Shown piece by piece: positions 17,139-26,099 of a stretch of 64,000 nucleotides of DNA. The notes under the pieces are model-generated. The model was not told the origin of the DNA. It saw only the letters and a list, made by a program, of their open reading frames with translations, and ran no database searches. The stretch is taken from NCBI GenBank assembly GCA_040507225.1, contig JBEVVG010000001.1, positions 1,612,001 through 1,676,000 on the forward strand, given 5' to 3'. The position numbers were made by a program, and so were the translations under genes. Origin of the DNA: Thiodiazotropha sp040507225. GTDB taxonomy: Bacteria; Pseudomonadota; Gammaproteobacteria; Chromatiales; Chromatiaceae. Numbering within the stretch: the stretch's first letter is position 1; the number at the start of each line of letters is the position of its first letter.

Positions 17139-17571
17139 GTGCTTATAACCAGCGGATCAATATAGGAAGTTTTTTCGTAAAAAAATTGTTCGTGCACCAC
17201 ATTATGACCTGTATCAATTCACTCTTATAGACGGGGACATCGGGAAAGTAATTTCAATCCCACATTATACGCTTAAAATGCTGATATATTTATAATATTA
17301 GTTAAATCTCATATTATGTTCCCGCACCTGCGCTTTTGCACCGGATATTCCCTGCCTGCAGTATGATGGATGTCCATGAGGCTGGAACGGACAACCCGTT
17401 GGGTCAAGCCTGATCGTATTCCAATACATGCCCGGAATCATCGGATCGACAATTCGTCGCTGTCGCACCTGTTCGACCGGGATAAAACCACAACCTGTCC
17501 GTTGACTGGCCGGTCAGGATGCGCGCTAATGTCGTGATCATTCATAGACATTTTCTGAATTCACGCCATCC
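17139..17571 (-). promoter_or_regulatory. Divergent promoter region, glycan island / ygiQ
   Basis: A strongly AT-rich stretch (17150-17330) without genes. A minus-strand TATAAT (17269 to 17264, context CGTATAATG) could drive the six-gene island with a leader of about 120 bases; no good -35 is seen. The ygiQ-proximal half returns to normal composition and carries an imperfect dyad TGACTGGCCGGTCA (17503-17516). Confidence 0.4.
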
Positions 17572-19698
17572 ATGTTGAGAGTCCCTTCCCTGTTTGCTCA
17601 CCGCCGCTACTGGGCCGCCCGGTTTGGGATTGCGCCCGTGCTGCCCATGAGCCGGGAAGAGATGGATCAGCTTGGGTGGGACAGTTGCGACGTGATTCTG
17701 GTCACCGGCGACGCCTATGTGGATCACCCCAGCTTTGGCATGGCCCTGATCGGCCGTCTGCTGGAGGCCCAGGGGTTCCGCGTCGGAATTATCGCCCAGC
17801 CAGACTGGCAGGACGCAGAGTCGCTGCGTCGGCTGGGTCGCCCGAACCTCTATTTTGGCATTACCGCGGGTAACATGGACTCGATGGTCAATCGCTACAC
17901 AGCGGATCGCCGGATCCGCAGCGACGACGCCTACACACCAAACGGCGAGGCCGGCAAACGGCCCGACCGGTCAGTCATCGTTTATGCCCAGCGCGCCCGG
18001 GAGGCCTACAAGGGCGTACCGATAGTGATCGGCGGCATCGAGGCCAGCCTGCGAAGGATCGCCCACTACGACTACTGGTCGGAAAAGGTACGCCGCTCGA
18101 TACTCCCCGATTCAAAGGCTGACCTGTTGATCTTCGGCAATGCGGAGCGTGCCATCGTCGAGGTCACGCACCGCCTGGCGAAAGGCGAACCCATAGCCTC
18201 GATCACGGACGTCCGCGGCACCGGTTTCATGCGCCAGGAACTGCCCGCGGACTGGTACGAGATCGATGCCTCCGAGCTGGACGAACCGGGACCGCGTCCC
18301 ACCCATGCCAATCCATACGAGGCAGCCCCCGACTGTGATCAGCGGGTCATCCACAGCGCCCACCTGAGACCTAAGCAGCTGCCCCGGGAACGCAGCGTGG
18401 TGCGCCTGCCTTCCTACGACCAGGTGGTGGAGGACGAGGTGCTGTATGCCCATGCCTCCCGGGTATTTCACCTGGAAACCAATCCGGGTAATGCCCGTGC
18501 GCTGGTGCAGCGGCATGGCAAAAGGGACGTATGGCTCAACCCGCCCCCGCTGCCTCTGACCACTGAGGAACTCGACCGGGTTTACGAACTGCCTTACACC
18601 CGTCAGCCCCATCCGGCCTACGGTGTTGCGCGGAACCCGGCCTGGGAGATGATTCGTCACTCGGTGAATATCATGCGCGGCTGCTTTGGCGGCTGCACCT
18701 TCTGTTCGATCACCGAGCACGAGGGGCGCATCATTCAAAGCCGATCGGAAGACTCGATCGTACGCGAGGTGGAGAGCATCCGTGACCAGGTGCCAGGCTT
18801 CACCGGGAACATCTCCGATCTGGGCGGACCCACAGCGAACATGTACCGGCTCGCCTGCAAGGACCCCAGGATCGAATCAGCCTGCCGGCGTTTGTCCTGC
18901 GTCTACCCCGATATCTGCAGCAACCTCAACACCGACCATCGTCCGCTCATCGAGCTCTACCGCAGAACCCGCAAACTGCCCGGCATCAGACGGGTTTTCA
19001 TCGCATCCGGGCTGCGCTATGACCTGGCGGTGCGCTCACCGGAATATATCCGCGAACTGGTAACCCACCATGTGGGGGGCTATCTGAAAATTGCTCCGGA
19101 ACACACCGAATCCTCCCCCCTGAGCAAGATGATGAAACCGGGGATCGACCGCTATGACCAGTTTAAGAAACTGTTCGATAAATACTCGGCGGAAGCCGGC
19201 AAAGAACAGTATCTCATCCCCTATTTCATCGCCGCTCACCCCGGCACCAGTGACCGGGACATGCTCAACCTGGCACTCTGGTTGAAAGCGAACGGCTTCC
19301 GTCCTGACCAGGTGCAATCCTTCTTACCCACCCCACTGGCTATCGCATCGGCGATGTACCACACCGGTCGCAACCCACTGCAGCGCGTTCGCCGGGACAG
19401 GGGGGGAGAGGTCGAAGTGGTGCGCGGATTGAAACAACGACGACTGCACAAGGCGTTCCTGCGCTATCACGATCCGAAAAACTGGCCCCTGCTGCGCGAG
19501 GCCCTGAAACGCATGGGGCGCAGCGATCTGATCGGAAACGGCAAAAATCAGCTGATTCCCCGCTGGCAGCCGAGGTTGGAGAAAGCCGTCCCGAGCCGCC
19601 CGCACAGGCGTTCGCAAGGCACTGCGGGACGGGCGCCTGAAAAGGCTAAAACCGCGCCCCGGAACCCATCCCGTAACAGCCGAAGAAAACCAAAATAA
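17572..19698 (+). CDS. ygiQ: YgiQ-family radical SAM protein
   Basis: A 708-residue protein matching YgiQ/UPF0313 over its length. The N-terminal domain begins LPMSREEMDQLGWDSCD, and the radical SAM cluster motif is CFGGCTFC (C371, C375, C378), which binds a 4Fe-4S cluster to cleave S-adenosylmethionine. The C-terminus is a basic, Arg/Pro/Lys-rich tail. The physiological reaction of the family is not established. The gene stands alone; the start chosen aligns with the usual family N-terminus. Confidence 0.95.
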   Translation: MLRVPSLFAHRRYWAARFGIAPVLPMSREEMDQLGWDSCDVILVTGDAYVDHPSFGMALIGRLLEAQGFRVGIIAQPDWQDAESLRRLGRPNLYFGITAGNMDSMVNRYTADRRIRSDDAYTPNGEAGKRPDRSVIVYAQRAREAYKGVPIVIGGIEASLRRIAHYDYWSEKVRRSILPDSKADLLIFGNAERAIVEVTHRLAKGEPIASITDVRGTGFMRQELPADWYEIDASELDEPGPRPTHANPYEAAPDCDQRVIHSAHLRPKQLPRERSVVRLPSYDQVVEDEVLYAHASRVFHLETNPGNARALVQRHGKRDVWLNPPPLPLTTEELDRVYELPYTRQPHPAYGVARNPAWEMIRHSVNIMRGCFGGCTFCSITEHEGRIIQSRSEDSIVREVESIRDQVPGFTGNISDLGGPTANMYRLACKDPRIESACRRLSCVYPDICSNLNTDHRPLIELYRRTRKLPGIRRVFIASGLRYDLAVRSPEYIRELVTHHVGGYLKIAPEHTESSPLSKMMKPGIDRYDQFKKLFDKYSAEAGKEQYLIPYFIAAHPGTSDRDMLNLALWLKANGFRPDQVQSFLPTPLAIASAMYHTGRNPLQRVRRDRGGEVEVVRGLKQRRLHKAFLRYHDPKNWPLLREALKRMGRSDLIGNGKNQLIPRWQPRLEKAVPSRPHRRSQGTAGRAPEKAKTAPRNPSRNSRRKPK

Positions 19699-19769
19699 AT
19701 CAATATTTTATAATCTATTGCGGCGGCGCGAAAAGATCCAAAACAGCCAGAAAATGCTCCCTCCAGAGC

Positions 19770-19798
19770 CTTGAAATCCCTCTCAAACAGAACCATAT
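19770..19798 (+). promoter_or_regulatory. Sigma-32-like heat-shock promoter before hsp20
   Basis: CTTGAA (19770-19775), a 15-base spacer and AACCATAT (19791-19798) match the RpoH pattern CTTGAA ... CCCCATNT. It lies 36 bases before the Hsp20 start, the expected place for a heat-shock promoter. Confidence 0.6.
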
Positions 19799-19833
19799 TC
19801 ATAGTAGGAAGGGATGCTTTACAGGAGGACATC

Positions 19834-20280
19834 ATGAACATCACACGTTATGACCCTTGGCGTTCAATGGAAGACTGGCGTCAGGAACTCGACCGTATGT
19901 TCCATCCTCTCCTGCAACGGAGTGAAGACACCTCTCACGTGGTAGGAGGCGACTGGGCACCGGCCGTCGACATCAAGGAAGAGGAAAACCGTTATCTCAT
20001 CCGTGCCGATATTCCGGGGGTGAAACCCGAAGACATCGAGATCACCATGGAACACGGGGTCTTGAGCATCCGCGGCGAACGCAAGTTTGAAGAGACCGAA
20101 GAGAAGGAGAACTTCAAACGCATCGAACGTTCCCACGGCGTCTTCTATCGGCGTTTTTCACTGCCGGACAATACCGATCCGGAGGCCATCGAGGCCACCG
20201 GCAAGGACGGCGTGCTTGAGATCACCATTCCAAAATCGGCCACCGAAAAGCGGGCCAAACGCATCGAGGTGACGCACTGA
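19834..20280 (+). CDS. Small heat-shock protein, Hsp20/alpha-crystallin family
   Basis: A 148-residue small heat-shock protein. The alpha-crystallin domain spans about 43-140, with VDIKEEENRYLIRADIPGV, GVLSIRGER and the closing GVLEITIPK. A C-terminal I-x-V element (RIEV) is the usual oligomer contact. It holds unfolding proteins for refolding by the Hsp70 system. ATG 19834 follows AGGAGG; an upstream in-frame ATG at 19771 falls inside the promoter and is rejected. Confidence 0.95.
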   Translation: MNITRYDPWRSMEDWRQELDRMFHPLLQRSEDTSHVVGGDWAPAVDIKEEENRYLIRADIPGVKPEDIEITMEHGVLSIRGERKFEETEEKENFKRIERSHGVFYRRFSLPDNTDPEAIEATGKDGVLEITIPKSATEKRAKRIEVTH

Positions 20281-20340
20281 TCGGGTCACTAACCACCCGC
20301 GCACCCCATGATCGGGAATAACCCGCTGTGATCTGAGCGG

Positions 20341-20384
20341 AATCCGGGCAAGGCAGGAAGTCGGCCATGCCCGGGTTGCGTTTT
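20341..20384 (+). terminator. Candidate terminator after hsp20
   Basis: AATCCGGGCA (20341-20350) pairs with TGCCCGGGTT (20368-20377), including one G-U pair, over a 17-base loop, followed by GCGTTTT. It lies between convergent genes and could serve either direction. Confidence 0.45.
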
Positions 20385-20401
20385 GGCATTCAGAATCTCG
20401 C

Positions 20402-21007
20402 TCAGAAACGGAAGATCAGCCCCAGGTTGGTCTCGAACTGGGGGAACGCGTCGCCGCTGATCTGCAGGTTGCAGCCGCCGTCGCAGAACAGGCTGCCGTT
20501 GGAATTGATCAGGGTACTGTAGCCGCGCATTTCGAAGCGGATACCCAAGCGCTCGGTGGGATACCATTTCAAACCGCCGCCCACACTCAAAGAAAAGCGG
20601 GTTTCATCGCGGTAATCCCGGTTACCCGGACTCATGTAGGTCATTCCCAGACCGCCGGAAAAATACGGGGTGAACCGATCCTGGTACACATCCACAGTGC
20701 CCCCCATGTGAAAATAGTGAATCGCCAGATCGAAGGCGTTATGCGGATCGGTGGTGTCCGCCAGGGAGGTATCCTGATGACTGTAGAGGAATTCGTAGCG
20801 GGTGGTATTGGTAGCGGGCTGGCTCAGGGTAAAGCCCCAATCCTGGGCATCCTCGATATCCATGCTGCGCCGGGTCCTGTCGTCCTCCAGGGTGCCGCCG
20901 AAGCGGTAGCCGGTGAAGGGGGTGAATTCAATCCCCAGGTCGGCCGCGATGAGGAATGGGGAACAGCACCCGTACAACCAGATTGTCAGTAGTAAACGTG
21001 TGCGCAT
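20402..21007 (-). CDS. Outer-membrane beta-barrel protein
   Basis: A 201-residue protein with an N-terminal signal peptide (LLLTIWLYGCCSPFLIAA). Alternating hydrophobic strands with Tyr/Phe girdles follow, and it ends in Phe (NLGLIFRF), the signal for BAM-mediated assembly. Size and pattern fit an eight-stranded OmpA/OmpW-like barrel. Segments such as FSGGLGMTYMS and SVGGGLKWYPTERLGI are typical of this fold. No specific family or function is recognised. It is a single gene, with rsmI downstream of its start and on the same strand. Confidence 0.75.
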   Translation of the reverse strand: MRTRLLLTIWLYGCCSPFLIAADLGIEFTPFTGYRFGGTLEDDRTRRSMDIEDAQDWGFTLSQPATNTTRYEFLYSHQDTSLADTTDPHNAFDLAIHYFHMGGTVDVYQDRFTPYFSGGLGMTYMSPGNRDYRDETRFSLSVGGGLKWYPTERLGIRFEMRGYSTLINSNGSLFCDGGCNLQISGDAFPQFETNLGLIFRF

Positions 21008-21088
21008 GGCGGGTTCTGGTGGGAGCGTGGATCGTTATTGGGAATTATCGCTCAAAGCCGAGCCCACATCCCGGTATTACTTCACATC

Positions 21089-21931
21089 TCAGTCCTTTGT
21101 GAGGCGCAAAGCCCATTCATACAGTGCGTTCTTTTTCCGCCCGGTGATCTTCGCAGCCAAGGTAACTGCCTGCTTCAGAGGCAGTTCATTGAGCAGCGTC
21201 ACAAGCAGCGATTCAACGCTGAGACTGACCTGGTCGGACTCGACTCTGGGCGCCCCCCCGACCAGTACCACGAACTCCCCTTTGCGCTGATCCGGATTCC
21301 CGCACACCTGTTCAATCAGTTCAGGCAAGCGGCCTCGCAGAAAGGTCTCATGACGTTTGGTCAGTGCTCGGCCGATCACCGCATTGCGCTCACCCCCGAA
21401 CACCACCCGCATGTCACGCAGACATTCCTCAATCCGGTGACTCGCCTCGTAGAACACCAGGGTCGATGACTCATCCACCAGCGCCTCGAACCAGCGCTGA
21501 CGCTGGGAATGGGTTCGCGGCGGGAAACCGGCGAAGAGGAACCGATCAGTCGGCAGTCCCGCAGCGGAAAGCGCGCAGATAATCGCACTCACACCGGGGA
21601 TCGGCACCACCTGACCGCCCGCATCGGCATAGGCCTGTACCAGGGGGAAGCCGGGATCACTGATCAGCGGGGTACCGGCATCCGACACCAGGGCTATGGA
21701 CTGACCTTCGTGCAAAGCCTCGAGCAGGGACTGCAACTGCGCCTGCTCATTGTGTTGATGCACGGCCCTGAGCGGCGTATCGATGCCATAATGGCGCAGT
21801 AGAGGTTTGGTGTGCCGGGTATCCTCCGCGGCAATCCAGTCCACCTGTCGCAGCGTGGCAACTGCCCGGGGGGTCAGGTCATCGAGATTGCCGATGGGTG
21901 TTGCTACGACGTAAAGTATGCCCTTTGACAC
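21089..21931 (-). CDS. rsmI: 16S rRNA (cytidine-1402-2'-O)-methyltransferase
   Basis: A 280-residue RsmI. The start is GTG 21931, after AGGAAA, giving MSKGILYVVATPIGNLDDL, which matches the family N-terminus. Further hallmarks are AEDTRHT, LVSDAGTPLISDPG and VFYEASHR. It methylates C1402 of 16S rRNA together with RsmH. A longer frame to 22033 has no family match upstream. The divergent lpoA-yraN-diaA-dolP arrangement is the standard gammaproteobacterial one. Confidence 0.95.
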   Translation of the reverse strand: MSKGILYVVATPIGNLDDLTPRAVATLRQVDWIAAEDTRHTKPLLRHYGIDTPLRAVHQHNEQAQLQSLLEALHEGQSIALVSDAGTPLISDPGFPLVQAYADAGGQVVPIPGVSAIICALSAAGLPTDRFLFAGFPPRTHSQRQRWFEALVDESSTLVFYEASHRIEECLRDMRVVFGGERNAVIGRALTKRHETFLRGRLPELIEQVCGNPDQRKGEFVVLVGGAPRVESDQVSLSVESLLVTLLNELPLKQAVTLAAKITGRKKNALYEWALRLTKD

Positions 21932-22396
21932 GAAGTTTCCTGCTGCTGAGGTGCCAGGGCCCGCATGCCGGGTCCCGGTTGTGACGGACGGCCCATTGAA
22001 ATTGGCCCATGACTGTGGTTTTTCCCGGGACAATCTGGAATATTGGCAGATTCCCGAAGGCTTGTCAGTGACCCTGACGGGCCCGGGCAGCGTAACAGGC
22101 GTGATCGGGGACGATCACGCACCTGCCAGTGGCGGGGTTTGATGTCCCGGAGCGTTCCTCCAGGGGTGACAATTCCCTTGGCGACAGCCCACATGAGGGG
22201 ACATTCAGCGGAACCGCCCGGGCCAGAGGATTCAATGAGCACATTGGGCCTGTATCAAGCCCTGGAAAAGAATTTCAACCCCGGACCGCAGCCTCAGCGC
22301 CGCCCTCCAGCAAGCTGCTCGAGACACACAGAGACTGACCGGTATCGGGAACACAGAACCGACTGACGGGTATCACCCCTCACTGATAATGACGTT
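21932..22396 (+). other. Unexplained non-coding region with a run of hairpins (rsmI/lpoA)
   Basis: 465 bases without a supported gene. Three hairpins follow one another: CGGG..AATCT / AGATTCCCG (22026-22056), GTCAG/CTGAC (22064-22078), and a nine-base stem GCGTGATCG/CGATCACGC with a GGGA tetraloop (22099-22120). The GGGA loop fits the GNRA type. RNase P RNA often lies near rsmI, but its conserved core is absent. It may be a leader of lpoA or an independent RNA; no terminator with a T tract is seen. Confidence 0.4.
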
Positions 22397-24406
22397 ATGC
22401 AACACATCCGCTTTTTCGCTTTCACCCTGCTGATAGCCCTGACGATCCTCGCAGGCTGCACCACCACGCCCAGGGACCGCACCCCGTCATCCACCGAGCT
22501 CGAAGCCCGCCTGCAGCTCCAGCTCGCCGGAATGCTCGACGCCGGCGACTACGCAGGGGCCGCCGGCCTGCTGGAAAATGCCGCACTGATGAGCGAATCC
22601 CCTCTGCGCGAGGCACTCCTGCTCAAGGCCGCAGGATACTGGCTCAAGGCAGCTGACCAGGAACGCAGCCTGAGGCTGGTGGAGACCCTGAAACCCACCC
22701 CGGAGCCCAGCGATTTCAATTTCGAACTGCGTATGCTGCGCACCGAACTGGCGGTTCTCCAGGGGGATATCGAAAAGGCCCTGGACCTCATGCAACCGGA
22801 GCCTTCCGCGGATACCCCACTGGAGCTAAGGGTTCACTATCACCGCAACATGGCGGAGATCTTCCGCCTCTCCGGCAACCTGCTGGAGAGCGCCCGAGAG
22901 TTGGACGTTCTGGATGCTTTGCAGGCCGAGGACCTGGAAGGCCGGCTGGCCACCCAGGAACTGCTCCTGCAGACCCTCTCGACCATGACCGACACTGCCC
23001 TGTCCCTGCTGCAGCCACAGCCACCGGCCACCCTCATCGGCTGGATGGAGCTGGCGCGTATCGTCAAGCAGCAGATCTCCGATCCCCTGGCACTTAACAA
23101 ACAGCTGGCCCAGTGGCGGGAACGGTTCCCGGATCATCCGGCGATGCAGCCCCTGCTGGCCGGGCTGCTGGAACAGCAGGGCCTGACCCCGGATGACCAT
23201 ATCGCGATTCTGCTTCCCCGCAGCGGCCCTTATGCAAAAGTCGCCACAGCGGTGAGGGACGGTTTCATGGCCGCCTGGTATCAACAGCCGGCAGAGTACC
23301 GGCCCAAGCTGCAGTTCTACGATACCAGCACCCTGCAGGAGACTCTGAGCGTCTACCAGAGCGCACTGCTGAACGGCGCACAGATGATCGTCGGGCCGCT
23401 GAACAAGGATGCGGTCAAGATGATCTCACGCCTGGAGCTGCTGGACATCCCGGTACTCGCGCTCAACCAGATCGAAGCGCGCGAGGATCCCTTCGATGCA
23501 CGCAACCCCAACCTGATCCAGTTCGGCCTGGCTCCCGAAGACGAGGCCGAGCAGATCGCCGAACGGGCCTGGCTCGAAGGCCATCGCAGCGCCCTGATCC
23601 TGACCCCGTCGAATGACTGGGGAAAACGTCTTGCGGACAGCTTCCGCAATCGCTGGATTCGCCTGGGCGGCCAGGTGGTGGAACAGCAGGTTTACAATCC
23701 GACGGACAACGACTTCTCCGTACCCATCCGGATGCTGCTCAATATCAATGAAAGCGAGGCGCGAATCCGCGCCCTGGTCACCCAGTTGGGATACAAGCTC
23801 GAGGCCGAACCCCGATCCCGCGAAGATGGGGATTTCATTTTTCTGGCTGCGCGTTCACAAAAAGCCCGCCAGTTACGCCCGCAGCTGAGGTTCTTCCGCG
23901 CCGGACATCTGCCGGTCTACACCACTTCCCACGTCTATTCGGGAATCTCAGATCCCACCCTGGACCGGGATCTGGGTAAGATCGAGTTTGTCGACACCCC
24001 CTGGCTGCTCGAGGAGGGTCAGCAAGGGGCTTTGTCGCGTCAGGAACTCGAAAAGCTGATGCCGGGTGTGAAAGGGGCTTACGCCAGGCTCTACGCCATG
24101 GGGATTGACAGCTACAACCTGCTGCCCCAACTGCGTAACCTGCAGGATCAGCCGGGCCGGCTGTTCAACGGCAAGAGCGGCACCCTGTACCTGGATCGGG
24201 ATAACCGGATACACCGCTTGCTGGCCTGGGCACAGATGGATCAGGGTCTGGCCAGTATCAGCGGTTACGCCCCGCGTCTCGAAATGCCGGGACTGGAGAC
24301 ACTCGACCCCAGCGCAAAGGAGACCATCGAACCAAACCTGCAACCCGCCGACCCGCTACCGCCGGTGGAGGATCACAATCTGTCCCGCCCCACGCCCGTG
24401 CGATGA
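22397..24406 (+). CDS. lpoA: Penicillin-binding protein activator LpoA
   Basis: A 669-residue outer-membrane lipoprotein. The signal peptide ends at lipobox LAGC with acylated C21. A TPR-like N-terminal domain (about 30-250) is followed by a periplasmic-binding-protein-like C-terminal domain beginning near HIAILLPRSGPYAKVATAVRDGF. This is the two-domain LpoA (YraM/LppC) that stimulates PBP1A. It overlaps yraN by ATGA. Confidence 0.95.
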   Translation: MQHIRFFAFTLLIALTILAGCTTTPRDRTPSSTELEARLQLQLAGMLDAGDYAGAAGLLENAALMSESPLREALLLKAAGYWLKAADQERSLRLVETLKPTPEPSDFNFELRMLRTELAVLQGDIEKALDLMQPEPSADTPLELRVHYHRNMAEIFRLSGNLLESARELDVLDALQAEDLEGRLATQELLLQTLSTMTDTALSLLQPQPPATLIGWMELARIVKQQISDPLALNKQLAQWRERFPDHPAMQPLLAGLLEQQGLTPDDHIAILLPRSGPYAKVATAVRDGFMAAWYQQPAEYRPKLQFYDTSTLQETLSVYQSALLNGAQMIVGPLNKDAVKMISRLELLDIPVLALNQIEAREDPFDARNPNLIQFGLAPEDEAEQIAERAWLEGHRSALILTPSNDWGKRLADSFRNRWIRLGGQVVEQQVYNPTDNDFSVPIRMLLNINESEARIRALVTQLGYKLEAEPRSREDGDFIFLAARSQKARQLRPQLRFFRAGHLPVYTTSHVYSGISDPTLDRDLGKIEFVDTPWLLEEGQQGALSRQELEKLMPGVKGAYARLYAMGIDSYNLLPQLRNLQDQPGRLFNGKSGTLYLDRDNRIHRLLAWAQMDQGLASISGYAPRLEMPGLETLDPSAKETIEPNLQPADPLPPVEDHNLSRPTPVR

Positions 24407-24768
24407 AACCGGATCACCTGGTACAGGGCGCCGAAGCAGAACAGCAGGCGCTGGACTATCTACACCGCCAGGGGCTCAGACTGATCGAGCGAAACTACCG
24501 CTGCAAGGCGGGCGAACTCGACCTGATCATGTGCGACCGCAGCGACTCGCTGATCTTCGTCGAGGTTCGTTATCGCCGCTCCAGTGACTACGGTTCCGCA
24601 TCGGAAAGCATCACCCCCGGAAAACAGCGAAAGCTGCTGGCCGCTGCCCGTCATTACCTGCAGACACATGCGGAGGAGCGTCCCTGCCGCTTCGATGTGG
24701 TGACCCTGAATGGTGATTCCCATCCACGCATGGAATGGATCAAAAACGCCATTCAGAGCCACTGGTGA
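24403..24768 (+). CDS. yraN: YraN/UPF0102 nuclease-like protein
   Basis: A 121-residue UPF0102 protein. GELDLIMCD and IFVEVRYR carry the Asp and the E-x-R/K residues of the PD-(D/E)xK nuclease fold typical of YraN. No substrate is established for the family. It starts inside the lpoA stop (ATGA) and is followed after 53 bases by diaA. Confidence 0.93.
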   Translation: MKPDHLVQGAEAEQQALDYLHRQGLRLIERNYRCKAGELDLIMCDRSDSLIFVEVRYRRSSDYGSASESITPGKQRKLLAAARHYLQTHAEERPCRFDVVTLNGDSHPRMEWIKNAIQSHW

Positions 24769-24821
24769 GGTAAGATTCCGCCCCATGACCCAAACCGCCC
24801 AACGCCGGAACATGATCAACG

Positions 24822-25409
24822 ATGCCAGACAGTGACCGCATCCAGATGCTCTTCAATCAGAGCATCCAAACAAAAATCGACGCCCTGCCGCTGCTGATAC
24901 AACCCATCTCGGATGCGGCGAGGCTGATCTTTGAACGCCTGCTGCAGGGAAACAAGATTCTCAGTTGCGGCAACGGCGGCTCTGCGGGAGATGCCCAGCA
25001 CTTCTCCTCTGAGATGCTCAACCGATACGAGCGCGACCGCCCGGGTCTGCCAGCGATAGCTCTGACCACTGACAGTTCGACGGTCACCTCGATCGCGAAT
25101 GACATGGATTTTTCCGCCATCTTTGCACGCCAGGTGGAAGCCCTGGGTCAACCAAACGACCTGCTGCTGGCGATCTCGACCAGCGGCAATTCGGACAATG
25201 TGAATCGTGCGGTACAATCCGCCCATGAACGGGAAATGAGCGTGGTTGCCCTGAGTGGAAGAGACGGGGGCGAACTGGCGAAACTCCTGGCGCCGGAAGA
25301 CGTCGAAATCCGTGTTCCCGCGGATCTCACGGCACGCATTCAGGAAACCCACCTGCTGATCATCCATTGTCTTTGTGACCTGGTGGATCAGCAACTGCTG
25401 GGTAGCTGA
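24822..25409 (+). CDS. diaA: SIS-domain protein DiaA / phosphoheptose isomerase type
   Basis: A 195-residue SIS-fold protein. SCGNGGSAGDAQHFSSEM (residues 48-65), TTDSS, STSGNS and QETHL are the conserved segments of the GmhA/DiaA family. The position between yraN and dolP is that of DiaA, which stimulates DnaA assembly at the origin. The sugar-isomerase residues are largely kept, so a GmhA-like activity cannot be excluded. Confidence 0.88.
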   Translation: MPDSDRIQMLFNQSIQTKIDALPLLIQPISDAARLIFERLLQGNKILSCGNGGSAGDAQHFSSEMLNRYERDRPGLPAIALTTDSSTVTSIANDMDFSAIFARQVEALGQPNDLLLAISTSGNSDNVNRAVQSAHEREMSVVALSGRDGGELAKLLAPEDVEIRVPADLTARIQETHLLIIHCLCDLVDQQLLGS

Positions 25410-25516
25410 AACACCGGCATATACGGTTAACACCGAACAACACCCTGAAAAATTCAATTTTCAAGGGTCACAAACCCAAACCCGGGGCCCACCCCGGCCG
25501 CTTTTAGAGGACGCTC

Positions 25517-26098
25517 ATGCAGAAACAATTTGCAACCGCATTGACCATCACCGCCATCATCCTGCTGCTGCAGGGCTGCGCTGCCGCCGTCGTCGGCGGA
25601 GCCGCGGCGACGGCCTCGATCGCCCACGACCGACGCACCACAGGCGTCATCGTCGAGGATCAGAGCATCGAACTCAAGGCCTATGACCTGATGTCCAAAG
25701 ACCCGACCTTCAAGGCCCAGGGCAGCATTCATGTGACCAGTTACAACATGGTCGTACTGCTGACCGGTCAGGCGGAAAATGACGCGCTGCGCGTCAAGGC
25801 GGAGCAGTTGGTTTCCGGAATCGACCGGGTCAGACGGGTGGTCAACGAGATTGAACTCGGCAGCACCGCCTCGATCGGCGAAGTCAGTCGCGATGTCACC
25901 CTGACGTCTGAGGTCAAGATCCGACTCGCCGGCATCAAGATTCCCGACTTCGATCCGCTGCGGGTCAAGGTGGTCACCGAACGGGGAACCGTTTTCCTCA
26001 TGGGACTGATCACCAAGGCCGAAGGCGATGCGGTCACCGATGTGGTGCGTCACGTCAGCGGTGTGCGCCGGGTGGTCCGGGTGTTCGAGTACCTCTGA
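25517..26098 (+). CDS. dolP: BON-domain outer-membrane lipoprotein DolP (YraP)
   Basis: A 193-residue lipoprotein with lipobox LQGC and acylated C21, then two BON domains at about 45-112 and 122-190 (TGQAENDALRVKAEQLV; MGLITKAEGDAVTDVV). DolP binds anionic phospholipid at division sites and supports envelope integrity. ATG 25517 follows AGAGGACG. It is the last gene of the classic cluster. Confidence 0.93.
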   Translation: MQKQFATALTITAIILLLQGCAAAVVGGAAATASIAHDRRTTGVIVEDQSIELKAYDLMSKDPTFKAQGSIHVTSYNMVVLLTGQAENDALRVKAEQLVSGIDRVRRVVNEIELGSTASIGEVSRDVTLTSEVKIRLAGIKIPDFDPLRVKVVTERGTVFLMGLITKAEGDAVTDVVRHVSGVRRVVRVFEYL

Positions 26099-26099
26099 T

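Noticed and set aside
21932..22396. RNase P RNA gene beside rsmI
   Set aside because: The conserved P4 core of bacterial RNase P RNA (GAGGAAAGTCC type) is absent on both strands.
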